Source of the DNA: Rufibacter glacialis
GTDB lineage: Bacteria > Bacteroidota > Bacteroidia > Cytophagales > Hymenobacteraceae
Length of the DNA: 64,000 nt
Assembly (NCBI RefSeq): GCF_008271745.1
Contig: NZ_VKKZ01000021.1
Location: forward strand, 62,001-126,000
Direction: 5' to 3'
The notes under the pieces: model-generated
The model's database searches: none
The model's input: the letters and a program-made list of their open reading frames with translations, nothing else
Told to the model about the DNA's origin: nothing
Made by a program: the position numbers and the translations under genes
Part shown: positions 41,768-49,255 of the stretch, piece by piece
Position numbering within the stretch: the first letter of the stretch is position 1
Layout of the letters: every line of letters begins with the position of its first letter

Positions 41768-43162
41768 ATGAAAACACGCAAAGAGCTAATTCCCTTGATC
41801 TGGGACGCCGTGAAAGGAAAAGAGCAGGACTATACGCGCCTGAGCCTGAAAGCTTCTATTGTGCTGCTGGCCACGCCCATGATCCTGGAAATGCTCATGG
41901 AGTCACTATTTGCGGTGGTAGACATCTTCTTTGTGGGCCGATTGGGATCTGCCGCCATTGCCACGGTGGGCCTCACAGAATCAGTGCTCATGATCGTGTA
42001 CTCGGTGGGCATGGGCATCAGCATGGCCGGCACCGCCATGGTGGCCCGCCGGGTGGGCGAGAAGAAGTACCAGCAAGCGGGCACCGTCACGTTCCAGCTT
42101 CTGGTGACCGGGGCCGTGCTGGCGCTGCTCATGGGCCTGGGCACGTTCGCCTTCGCAGAGGACATTCTCCGGCTCATGGGGGCCTCGCCTGAGGTGCTGG
42201 CCATAGGGGTAGATTACACCCGCATCATCTTCGCCGGGAACCTGGCCATTATCCTGCTGTTTCTCATCAACGGTACCTTCAGGGGAGCCGGACAGCCGCA
42301 CCTGGCCATGCGCACCTTGTGGTTCGCCAACGGCATCAACATCGTGCTGGCCCCGCTGCTGATCTTCGGGCTGGGCCCGGTGGAAGGGATTGGCCTGGCC
42401 GGGGCCGCCTGGGCCACCACCATCAGCCGAAGCTTGGGCGTAGTGTACCAATTGTACCATTTGTTCAACGGCCAGCACCTGCTTAAGATCACCCGCCAGA
42501 ACATGGTACTGCGGTTTAAAGTGGTCACCAAGATCCTGAAGGTGTCGGTGGGCGGCATGGGGCAGTTCATGATTGAATCTGCCAGCTGGATTTTCCTGAC
42601 CCGCATCATTGCCGAGTTCGGGAGCAATGCGGTAGCCGGCTACACCATTGCGTTCCGGGTGATCATGTTCACGCTACTACCCGCCTGGGGACTTTCCTCG
42701 GCGGCCACTACGCTGGTAGGCCAGAACCTGGGGGCCGGCAAACCCCGCCGGGCCGAGCTGGCGGTGTGGCTGACTGCGCGGTACAACATGGTGTTTCTGG
42801 GTTTGGCCACGCTGGCCTTCTTTTTCTTCGGGGACCACGTGGCCAGCTTCTTCACCAAGGAACCGGCCGTGATCGCGCTGGCCTCTGAGGGCCTAAGAAT
42901 CATCACCCTGGGCTACATCTTCTTCGGGCTGGGCATGGTGATGGTGCAGGCCTTCAACGGGGCCGGCGACACCAGAACCCCGGCCTTTATCAACATTGTG
43001 GTGTTGTGGGTGCTGGAGATCCCGCTGGCGTACCTGCTGGCCGTGTACCTGGGGTTCGGGCCTACCGGCATCTTTGTCACCATTGCCTGCAGCCACTCCC
43101 TCCACGCCCTCATCAGTTGGTGGTTCTTCAAAAAAGGGCGGTGGAAAACGGTGAAGATTTAG
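41768..43162 (+). CDS. MATE family efflux transporter
   Basis: 464 residues from the ATG at 41768, with twelve predicted membrane helices in two bundles. Family motifs: LATPMILEMLMESLFAVVDI (first helix with the acidic residue), VARRVGEKKYQQAG between repeats, GAGQPHLAMRTLWFANGINI, and in the second half TLVGQNLGAGKPRRAELAVW. It exports drugs or metabolites across the inner membrane using Na+ or H+. In-frame codons further upstream extend the frame by 64 residues but these show no family similarity and were left out. Confidence 0.9.
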   Translation: MKTRKELIPLIWDAVKGKEQDYTRLSLKASIVLLATPMILEMLMESLFAVVDIFFVGRLGSAAIATVGLTESVLMIVYSVGMGISMAGTAMVARRVGEKKYQQAGTVTFQLLVTGAVLALLMGLGTFAFAEDILRLMGASPEVLAIGVDYTRIIFAGNLAIILLFLINGTFRGAGQPHLAMRTLWFANGINIVLAPLLIFGLGPVEGIGLAGAAWATTISRSLGVVYQLYHLFNGQHLLKITRQNMVLRFKVVTKILKVSVGGMGQFMIESASWIFLTRIIAEFGSNAVAGYTIAFRVIMFTLLPAWGLSSAATTLVGQNLGAGKPRRAELAVWLTARYNMVFLGLATLAFFFFGDHVASFFTKEPAVIALASEGLRIITLGYIFFGLGMVMVQAFNGAGDTRTPAFINIVVLWVLEIPLAYLLAVYLGFGPTGIFVTIACSHSLHALISWWFFKKGRWKTVKI

Positions 43163-43311
43163 GTACTGTACTAACCAAGCGTTTCAGGTCTGTTTTCTGA
43201 AAAGCAGGCCTGGAACGGCTTTCCGGTACACCCCTCAGGGCCGCCGGTTTGGGTTGGTATCCGTAAAAGGGAACATAGGACGCCACGCGACCGGCAGAAA
43301 GACGAACGCCT

Positions 43312-44001
43312 ATGAAACGACTGCCCGCCTTTACCCTATTCCTGTTTCTGCTCCAAGGCCTGCTCGCCTGCAACGGGCAGACAAAAGCTCCTTCCCGCCC
43401 GCCCACAGAGGCTTCTGCTTCCTCCGGGAAACCAGTTGGAGGTGGCTGTGACGGCTGTGAGCTGATGTTTGTAGGCCTGCCTGCTACCCTCAATGCCGTA
43501 GACACCAGTGCCGGTTGGCATGAGAAGGGGCAAAGACTGGTCATTCAGGGCACCGTGTACCAGCGGGACGGCAAGACGCTTGCCCCGGGGGTTCTTCTGT
43601 ATTACTGGCAAACAGACAACAACGGCTATTACTCGCCCAAGCCTGGCCTGGATGAAAGAGCGAAACAACACGGGCACCTCAGGGGCTGGGTGAAAACAGA
43701 TTCTAGGGGCCATTACGCTATTTACACCATCCGGCCGGCTCCCTACCCTGCCCGCAACACGCCGGCCCACCTTCATTTCTCCGTCAAAGAGCCCGGCATC
43801 AGAAACGAGTATTACCTTGATGACATCGTCTTTGACGATGACCCACTCCTGACCCAGGAAACCAGGAAAAGCATGGAGAACCGGGGAGGCAACGGCGTGG
43901 TAAAACCCACCTTATCCAAGGGAATTCTTCTCGCGCAGCGGAACATCGTTCTGGGGTTGAATATCCCACATTACCCGCCGCAGACCGGCTCTGAGAAATA
44001 G
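43312..44001 (+). CDS. Lipoprotein of the intradiol ring-cleavage dioxygenase family
   Basis: 229 residues. A lipoprotein signal (LPAFTLFLFLLQGLLAC) is followed by a Pro/Ser-rich linker and a segment with CDGCELMF. The dioxygenase core is similar to protocatechuate 3,4-dioxygenase beta chains: VIQGTVYQRDGKTLAPGVLL, YYWQTDNNGYYSPKPG, HLRGWVKTDSRGHYAIYTIR and ARNTPAHLHFSV, which supply Tyr, Tyr, His and His ligands for non-haem Fe(III). Acting on the cell surface or in the periplasm is unusual for aromatic catabolism, so a different substrate or an extracellular role is likely. Confidence 0.87.
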   Translation: MKRLPAFTLFLFLLQGLLACNGQTKAPSRPPTEASASSGKPVGGGCDGCELMFVGLPATLNAVDTSAGWHEKGQRLVIQGTVYQRDGKTLAPGVLLYYWQTDNNGYYSPKPGLDERAKQHGHLRGWVKTDSRGHYAIYTIRPAPYPARNTPAHLHFSVKEPGIRNEYYLDDIVFDDDPLLTQETRKSMENRGGNGVVKPTLSKGILLAQRNIVLGLNIPHYPPQTGSEK

Positions 44002-44037
44002 CGGGCAGGAAGTATATTACCCAGGCCCATTGCTTCT

Positions 44038-44958
44038 TTAAGCGGCCGTTTTCTTCAACAAGCAGCAGTGCTTGTACTTTTCGCCGCTGCCGCAGGGGCA
44101 GGGTTCGTTGCGGCCCAGGCGTTTGCCGTAGGGGTTGAGCAATTCTCTGAAATTAAGTCCGAAACGTCTTTTGGGGTTCTGCCGGAAGATTCTGGTGAGC
44201 ATGGCATACAGGCGCGGGTGCTTTTCGGCCATCTGGCCCGGTTTCTCGAAGAAATACTCCGTGGAGACGGCAAAGAACTCGGCCTCATTGGTGGCGCCGT
44301 ACGGGTTGATGTCTGATTCGCCTTTCTTGATCTGCTTTATCTTGCGGTCTACCAGTTGCTGCCAGGGCAACACCAGTTCCTGGGGCAGGTAAGCGGTGGG
44401 GGTGCCGTTGATCTCGCCATCAGCTTGGTCTAGCAGGTGCGCGAACTCATGGATGCCCACGTTCTGGCGGTCGGCCATGTCGTTGAAACCGCGCTCCAGG
44501 GCGGGTTTGGAAAGGGTTACGTAGTGGTCGTTCTGGAACGGGTTCACGCGGCCCAGCACCTCAGAGACGGCCTCGCTGTCTTCGTCTTTGAACCGCTCCA
44601 GGCTGCCGGGGAACACCAGCACCTCGCCCAGGTTCTGGTACTCCCAGTCCTGGATGCCGAACACGGGGATGATGGCGCTGGCCGCCACCAGCACCTTGGT
44701 AGTGTCATCAATGGTGACCTCAATGCCGGTAATGCGCTTCTCAGAAAGAAACAGCTGCACCATCTTCTCGAAGCGCTCTTTCTCGGCATCGGTTTTCAGG
44801 GTGTGGTAGAAGCCTACCCTATCGGTGAGGATCTTGCGCCACTCCGCCGGAAACTCCTGGGCCATGACTTTTTTGCGCCGCCGGTTTTTGCGCGTGGCCC
44901 ACCGGAAGAAGATGGTGCAGATCACCACCACAAATACAATGAATGCGAGAATTCCCAT
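44038..44958 (-). CDS. MtfA-like zinc metallopeptidase with C-terminal SEC-C motif
   Basis: 306 residues. An N-terminal membrane helix (GILAFIVFVVVICTIFFRWA) is followed by a basic patch and the M90/MtfA peptidase domain. Zinc motif VGIHEFAHLLDQADG has His170, Glu171 and His174; NEAEFFAVSTEYFFEKP supplies the third ligand. The last 25 residues, GRNEPCPCGSGEKYKHCC, form a SEC-C zinc finger, a domain used by SecA for protein contacts. This combination links a membrane-anchored protease to a protein-binding finger. E. coli MtfA itself modulates glucose PTS regulation; here the role is unknown. A -7 box TACCTTTG lies 54 bases upstream. Confidence 0.9.
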   Translation of the reverse strand: MGILAFIVFVVVICTIFFRWATRKNRRRKKVMAQEFPAEWRKILTDRVGFYHTLKTDAEKERFEKMVQLFLSEKRITGIEVTIDDTTKVLVAASAIIPVFGIQDWEYQNLGEVLVFPGSLERFKDEDSEAVSEVLGRVNPFQNDHYVTLSKPALERGFNDMADRQNVGIHEFAHLLDQADGEINGTPTAYLPQELVLPWQQLVDRKIKQIKKGESDINPYGATNEAEFFAVSTEYFFEKPGQMAEKHPRLYAMLTRIFRQNPKRRFGLNFRELLNPYGKRLGRNEPCPCGSGEKYKHCCLLKKTAA

Positions 44959-45011
44959 AGGGCTTACGAACGTGTAACCGGCCAGAAAGATGCCTCTCCT
45001 GCGCTGCGCGG

Positions 45012-45019
45012 CAAAGGTA
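45012..45019 (-). promoter_or_regulatory. -7 promoter box (TACCTTTG) of the MtfA-like gene
   Basis: Perfect TAnnTTTG on the minus strand; predicted leader about 50 bases. No clear -33 TTTG at 19 bases. Confidence 0.4.
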
Positions 45020-45166
45020 ACCTTCTGCCCGCCTATTCCTATCTACTGAAGACAGAGGAGTTTTGGCGGCCTTTTACCTAAAACAGCTTCAAAACAAGCT
45101 CCTCTTCTTTTTACGGCTCATTTTTTCTGTTTACTTTGGTCATCGCCATCCCACATCCTGATCCCT

Positions 45167-45622
45167 ATGCCTAGCACTGCCCTTAGTTTGCAGGAGTACC
45201 TTGAGGCGCTCCCGGAAGACCGTAAGAAAGCCATGAACGCGCTACGCGAAGTCTTACGGGCCAACCTTCCCCAGGGCTTTGTGGAGGAGATGAGCTACGG
45301 CATGATAGGCTACGTGGTGCCGCACTCGCTGTATCCGGCGGGGTACCATTGCAATCCTAGCCTGCCTTTGCCATTTCTGAGCATCGCGTGGCAGAAGAAC
45401 TTCATGGCCGTGTACCACATGGGCCTCTACGCCGACCCGGAACTGCTGCACTGGTTTACCACAGAATACCCCAAACACAGCACCGCCAAACTGGACATGG
45501 GCAAAAGCTGCATGCGGTTCAAGAAAACAGACCAGATTCCGTTGGCGCTGCTGGGGGAACTGGCAGCGAAGGTCACGCCTCAGCAGTGGATCACCCGCTA
45601 CGAAAACCAGTACAGGAAATAA
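45167..45622 (+). CDS. DUF1801 domain protein
   Basis: 151 residues. The family blocks are LQEYLEALPEDRKKAMNALR, FVEEMSYGMIGYVVPHSLYP, FLSIAWQKNFMAVYHMGLYA and KLDMGKSCMRFKKTDQIPLA. This is a small alpha/beta cytoplasmic fold of unknown function, frequently annotated YdhG-like. Two further small enzyme genes, a RibD-like reductase and a VOC protein, follow at gaps of about 40 bases on the same strand, suggesting a loose operon of small housekeeping proteins. Confidence 0.82.
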   Translation: MPSTALSLQEYLEALPEDRKKAMNALREVLRANLPQGFVEEMSYGMIGYVVPHSLYPAGYHCNPSLPLPFLSIAWQKNFMAVYHMGLYADPELLHWFTTEYPKHSTAKLDMGKSCMRFKKTDQIPLALLGELAAKVTPQQWITRYENQYRK

Positions 45623-45661
45623 GCCTCTTTTCAGAAAAACAACCCTAAAACCCTTTGCGGC

Positions 45662-46213
45662 ATGAGACAGGTCATCCTTTACATTGCCATGAGCCTGGAC
45701 GGCTACATTGCCAGGGAAGACGACAACCTTGATTTCCTGGCCAGGGTGGAACGGCCTGGTGAGGACTACGGGTACGAGGCCTTCCAGCAAACCGTGGATA
45801 CGGTCATCTGGGGCCGCCGCACCTATGAGAAAGTCCTTACGTTTGGGCAGAAAGTCCTGCACCCCGGCAAAAAAATCTATGTCCTTTCCCGAACCAGAAC
45901 CGGTTATGTGGGCAACGTGGAGTTTTACGGCGGAGACCCGAAAGCCCTCATTGCCTCGCTGCGGGAGCAGAAAGGCAAACACATTTACTGCGACGGGGGC
46001 GGAGAGGTAGTGGCAGCCCTGCTCAAAGAACACCTCATTGACAAGCTGATTGTCTCCGTTATTCCGCATCTGCTGGGCAGCGGCATCCGGTTGTTCAGGG
46101 ACGGGCGGCCAGAGCACCTGCTCACCCTCACCAAAAGCCTTACTTTCCCCTCGGGGCTGGTCCAACTGTGGTACGACCGCCTGCCAGATGCCGCTTCTAG
46201 TCCTAACCGTTAA
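45662..46213 (+). CDS. Dihydrofolate reductase family protein (RibD C-terminal-like)
   Basis: 183 residues, starting RQVILYIAMSLDGYIAREDD, the signature of RibD_C proteins. TVIWGRRTYEKVLTFG and VLSRTRTGY line the nucleotide pocket, and IYCDGGGEVVAALLKEHLID matches the family GG loop. Such stand-alone reductases are NADPH enzymes of unknown substrate, distinct from folate or riboflavin genes proper. It lies between the DUF1801 and VOC genes. Confidence 0.88.
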   Translation: MRQVILYIAMSLDGYIAREDDNLDFLARVERPGEDYGYEAFQQTVDTVIWGRRTYEKVLTFGQKVLHPGKKIYVLSRTRTGYVGNVEFYGGDPKALIASLREQKGKHIYCDGGGEVVAALLKEHLIDKLIVSVIPHLLGSGIRLFRDGRPEHLLTLTKSLTFPSGLVQLWYDRLPDAASSPNR

Positions 46214-46255
46214 GAATTCTATTTTATCCCTTTTATCATTTTACTAGCCCAATTT

Positions 46256-46690
46256 ATGCCATCCTTACACCCTTACCTTAATTTCAACGGCACCACCGAA
46301 GAGGCCTTCAATTTCTACAAGTCGGTCTTCGGCGGCGAGTTCGTGGTTTTGCAGCGTTTCAAAGACACCGCCGACGGGGCCAGCCTTCCGGCCGAAGACC
46401 AGGAGAAAATCATGCACATCGCTCTGCCCATCGGCGAAGACACCATTCTCATGGCCAACGATTCGCTGGAGTCTATGGGCCACCCGCTCACGGTGGGCAA
46501 CAACGTCTCCCTTTCCATTGACGCCAAGAGCATGGAAGAGGCCACCAGCCTGTTCAACGGCCTGGCAGAAGGCGGCATCATTACCATGCCCCTGCAAAAG
46601 ACCTTCTGGGGCGCCTTCTTCGGCATGTGCACCGACCGTTTCGGCATCAACTGGATGGTCAACCATGACATAGAGGAGCAGCATTCCTAG
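46256..46690 (+). CDS. VOC family protein (PhnB-like)
   Basis: 144 residues. Typical PhnB/3-demethylubiquinone methyltransferase-like glyoxalase fold: LHPYLNFNGTTEEAFNFYKS, VFGGEFVVLQRFKDT, MHIALPIGEDTILMANDSLE, and the closing FWGAFFGMCTDRFGINWMVN. It belongs to a set usually lacking proven activity. It is the last of three small plus-strand genes and is followed by a 16-base-arm palindrome likely acting as terminator. Confidence 0.88.
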   Translation: MPSLHPYLNFNGTTEEAFNFYKSVFGGEFVVLQRFKDTADGASLPAEDQEKIMHIALPIGEDTILMANDSLESMGHPLTVGNNVSLSIDAKSMEEATSLFNGLAEGGIITMPLQKTFWGAFFGMCTDRFGINWMVNHDIEEQHS

Positions 46691-46772
46691 TTGGGTCTGG
46701 CTGCTGTTGCCGTCCTCTTTCAGCGGGACAGACCGCCCATTCATCAGGAGCTAGCGCTTAAAGCTTTTACCT

Positions 46773-46808
46773 GTTTAGCGGCCGTTTTCCTAAAAACGGC
46801 CGCTAAAC
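46773..46808. terminator. Strong palindrome, probable terminator of the small-enzyme genes
   Basis: Sixteen-base perfect arms GTTTAGCGGCCGTTTT / AAAACGGCCGCTAAAC with loop CCTA, 80 bases after the VOC stop. The T-tract after the right arm is missing, but the stem is very stable. The sequence also fits the recurring CTGTTTTCnGAAAACAG-type motif. Confidence 0.6.
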
Positions 46809-47130
46809 AACAGGGCGTTAACTGGGTAAGAAAAGCCTGCTTAGTTTAAAGATTTGTGAGGTGTTGACAGCCAAAACTATCCTTCGGTGATTTAAGGCCG
46901 TTTTGCCGAATACAAATTTAAAACGCCTTTCCCACCAGCAAACTTTTGGTTTCCCATTCCGGTCCTATTCTACATGATAGTGCTACCTGTCCGGGTGGCA
47001 GAGCAGAGCAATAATCCAGCAGGATTGGGTTTCCCCTTAGCCTGCTCCGGTCCGCGCCAATCGCCTTACCAAAGAAAAGCAAAAACACCTTTCACCTCCC
47101 CTTTTAATTGTTCCGGAAAATCGACAAAAT

Positions 47131-47156
47131 AAACTTTCATTAAATATTGAAAGTTT
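47131..47156. promoter_or_regulatory. Operator palindrome upstream of the GbsR-type regulator
   Basis: AAACTTTCA and TGAAAGTTT form perfect nine-base arms around TTAAATAT. It overlaps the expected -33 region of the promoter at 47168. A related sequence, containing TGAAAGTT and the same AAATATTGAA ten-mer on the opposite strand, lies at about 47720-47740 before the next gene, as expected for a regulator controlling both itself and the operon. Confidence 0.7.
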
Positions 47157-47167
47157 AAAAACTTTTA

Positions 47168-47175
47168 TATCTTTG
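47168..47175 (+). promoter_or_regulatory. -7 promoter box (TATCTTTG) of the regulator gene, leaderless arrangement
   Basis: Perfect TAnnTTTG followed by AGCC and then ATG at 47180: the same four-base gap as for hemN and the lipoprotein at 1050. Confidence 0.6.
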
Positions 47176-47179
47176 AGCC

Positions 47180-47686
47180 ATGGAGTTACCCGAAGCAAAG
47201 CAGCGATTCATTGAGGCCTGGGGCAAACTGGGGTCTGAGTGGGGCATCAACCGCACCATGGCCCAGGTACATGCCCTGCTCCTGATTTCGCCGGAGGCCC
47301 TCACCACCGAACAGGTTATGGAGCAGCTGCAGATTTCCCGGGGCAACGCCAACATGACTTTGCGCGACCTCATGAACTGGGGCCTGATTGAGAAGCAGCA
47401 CCGCAGCGGCGAGCGCAAGGAATACTTCTTCGCCGAGAAGGACGTCTGGACCATTGCCCGCCAGGTGGCCAAAGAACGGAAACGCCGCGAGCTGGAGCCG
47501 GTGCTCAAACTCCTGACCCAGTTGCAGGAAGTACAGGGCGATGCCCAGGACCCGGAATACGCTACCTTCAAAACCACTGTGACCGACATCAACAAACTGG
47601 CGGGCAACGTGGACAAAACTCTGGAAACCATGCTCAAGGCTGAGGAGAACTGGTTCTTCGGGTCCATGTTCAAGCTTTTCAAGTAG
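47180..47686 (+). CDS. GbsR/MarR family transcriptional regulator
   Basis: 168 residues. A winged-helix domain starts after residue 20: GINRTMAQVHALLLISPEAL, TTEQVMEQLQISRGNANMTL (recognition helix) and RDLMNWGLIEKQHRSGERKE. A long helical C-terminus follows (ARQVAKERKRRELEPVLKLL and a TLETMLKAEENWFF tail), as in GbsR-type dimers. Upstream a 9-bp-arm palindrome suggests autorepression. It heads a plus-strand cluster of an epimerase-like protein, a small membrane protein, an SRPBCC protein, a methyltransferase and a DUF2071 protein. The signal it senses is unknown. Confidence 0.9.
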   Translation: MELPEAKQRFIEAWGKLGSEWGINRTMAQVHALLLISPEALTTEQVMEQLQISRGNANMTLRDLMNWGLIEKQHRSGERKEYFFAEKDVWTIARQVAKERKRRELEPVLKLLTQLQEVQGDAQDPEYATFKTTVTDINKLAGNVDKTLETMLKAEENWFFGSMFKLFK

Positions 47687-47761
47687 CAGCTTTTTTTTGC
47701 CTTCTATGTTTCATTTTTTACTGAAAGTTCAATATTTATAAACAACCTAAAGAGCACAGGT

Positions 47762-48748
47762 ATGGCAAAGATTATTCTGGCAGGGGGAAACGGCTTTATC
47801 GGTCGGTTTCTAACCGAGCACTTCACAAGTAAGGGGCATGAGGTGATTGTCCTCACCCGGAAACCATCTGCGCAACCTACCGCTGCCCGGCAAGTCTACT
47901 GGGACGCCGCCACCCCTACCGGCGACTGGGTGCAGCACCTGGACCACGCCGACTTGCTCATCAATCTCACCGGCAAAAGCGTGAACTGCCGGTACACAGA
48001 GAAGAACAAACGGGAAATCATTTCCAGCCGGGTGCAGGCCACGTACGCGTTAGGTGAAGCCATCAGGTTCGTCCAAAACCCGCCCCGCCTCTGGATGAAC
48101 GCGGCCTCTGCCACCATTTACCGCCATGCCCAAGACGGTCCGCAGGATGAACTGACCGGCGAGGTGGGTACCGGCTTCTCTGTAGACGTCTGCTGCCAAT
48201 GGGAAAACGCCTTTTATGCCCAACACACCCCGACCACCAGAAAAATAGCCCTGCGCCTGGCCATCGTGTTAGCCAAAGAAGGCGGGGTGATGCCCTATTA
48301 CCTGAACCTGGCCCGCTTGGGCTTGGGCGGAAGACAAGGAAACGGCCTGCAGTGCTTCAGTTGGGTCCATGCGCAAGACGTGATTCAAAGCATTGAATTC
48401 CTGATGCGGCACGAAGAACTGGAAGGCGATTTCAACATCGCGTCTCCCAAACCCATTCCTAACCACTATTTCATGACCACCATCCGGCAGGCCTTGGGCG
48501 TACCGCTAGGGCTGCGCGCCAGAAAATGGATGCTGGAGATAGGGGCTTTCCTATTGGGCACTGAAACGGAATTGCTCCTGAAAAGCAGATGGGTGGCGCC
48601 TGCCAGACTCCTGCAGGCAGGTTATACCTTCCAAGTCCGGACCATTGAGGAAGCGGTGGCGCTTTGCCTTCCTGCCCCGGCTTTGACGCCCTTTTCAGGA
48701 AAACAGCCTAGAAACGCCGGCTTCCCTTCCTGCCAGCCCTCTGCCTAA
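47762..48748 (+). CDS. TIGR01777 family NAD(P)-binding epimerase-like protein (YfcH/SulA type)
   Basis: 328 residues, atypical SDR. The nucleotide-binding GxxGxxG is MAKIILAGGNGFIGRFLTEH, followed by LINLTGKSVNCRYTEKNKRE, SATIYRHAQDGPQDELTGEV (the active-site Tyr region) and a C-terminal DUF1731 domain with RKWMLEIGAFLLGTETELLL. The last 20 residues (FSGKQPRNAGFPSC) lie within a copy of the recurrent CTTTTCAGGAAAACAGCCTAGAAACG motif, so the C-terminus seems to have been lengthened by it. Substrate unknown. It is the first target gene after the regulator. Confidence 0.9.
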   Translation: MAKIILAGGNGFIGRFLTEHFTSKGHEVIVLTRKPSAQPTAARQVYWDAATPTGDWVQHLDHADLLINLTGKSVNCRYTEKNKREIISSRVQATYALGEAIRFVQNPPRLWMNAASATIYRHAQDGPQDELTGEVGTGFSVDVCCQWENAFYAQHTPTTRKIALRLAIVLAKEGGVMPYYLNLARLGLGGRQGNGLQCFSWVHAQDVIQSIEFLMRHEELEGDFNIASPKPIPNHYFMTTIRQALGVPLGLRARKWMLEIGAFLLGTETELLLKSRWVAPARLLQAGYTFQVRTIEEAVALCLPAPALTPFSGKQPRNAGFPSCQPSA

Positions 48749-48787
48749 GCCTTTCGCTTTTTTTATCCATTGAAATTCGCCTCCGCC

Positions 48788-49174
48788 ATGAAACACACTG
48801 CCCAAAACTGGATGCTCTACGCTCTCTTTTTCAGTGCCCTCTTGGCGGCAGAGTTCCTTTGCGTTTTCTCTCCGCAACAGGAACTGGCATTTTTAGGGTT
48901 TCTCCTTTTCATGCCGACGGTGTTGTGGGCCATTTGGATCCCGTTGCGGGCGGAAGTACCGAAAAGGAACTTCACAGTATGGCTGCTGCGCCCCTGGGGC
49001 TTCTTTATTGGCAGCGCCTTGGTGGCTTGCCTGTTTAAGGGACACTTTATTGCCTATCTCCTGCTTCTTCTTACCCCTTATCTCCTCTTGTTCACCTTTG
49101 GCCCATTCCTCTTTTGCCTGGTCCTCCATGTTTTTAGCCAGCCGAACAAGATTGCCGGGAACTCCCTTTCCTGA
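48788..49174 (+). CDS. Hypothetical membrane protein
   Basis: About 128 residues with four hydrophobic segments: WMLYALFFSALLAAEFLCVF, ELAFLGFLLFMPTVLWAIWI, PWGFFIGSALVACLFKGHFI and LLLLLTPYLLLFTFGPFLFC. I recognise no family. The start at 48788 is favoured over an in-frame ATG 18 bases upstream because hydrophobic sequence follows more quickly. It sits in the GbsR-headed cluster, between the epimerase and the SRPBCC gene, with short gaps. Confidence 0.65.
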   Translation: MKHTAQNWMLYALFFSALLAAEFLCVFSPQQELAFLGFLLFMPTVLWAIWIPLRAEVPKRNFTVWLLRPWGFFIGSALVACLFKGHFIAYLLLLLTPYLLLFTFGPFLFCLVLHVFSQPNKIAGNSLS

Positions 49175-49255
49175 GCATTACCCGCATACCTCCTACCGCT
49201 GAAACAAACCTTCTCCTGCCCCCTATTGCGGGTCTTCCCTCCTAACGGAATCTCT

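Larger units (their letters stand above)
46691..47179. other. Intergenic region upstream of the GbsR-type regulator
   Basis: No gene. It contains the palindrome 46773-46808 and, at the right end, the operator and promoter of the regulator (47131-47175). The middle is unremarkable. Confidence 0.5.
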
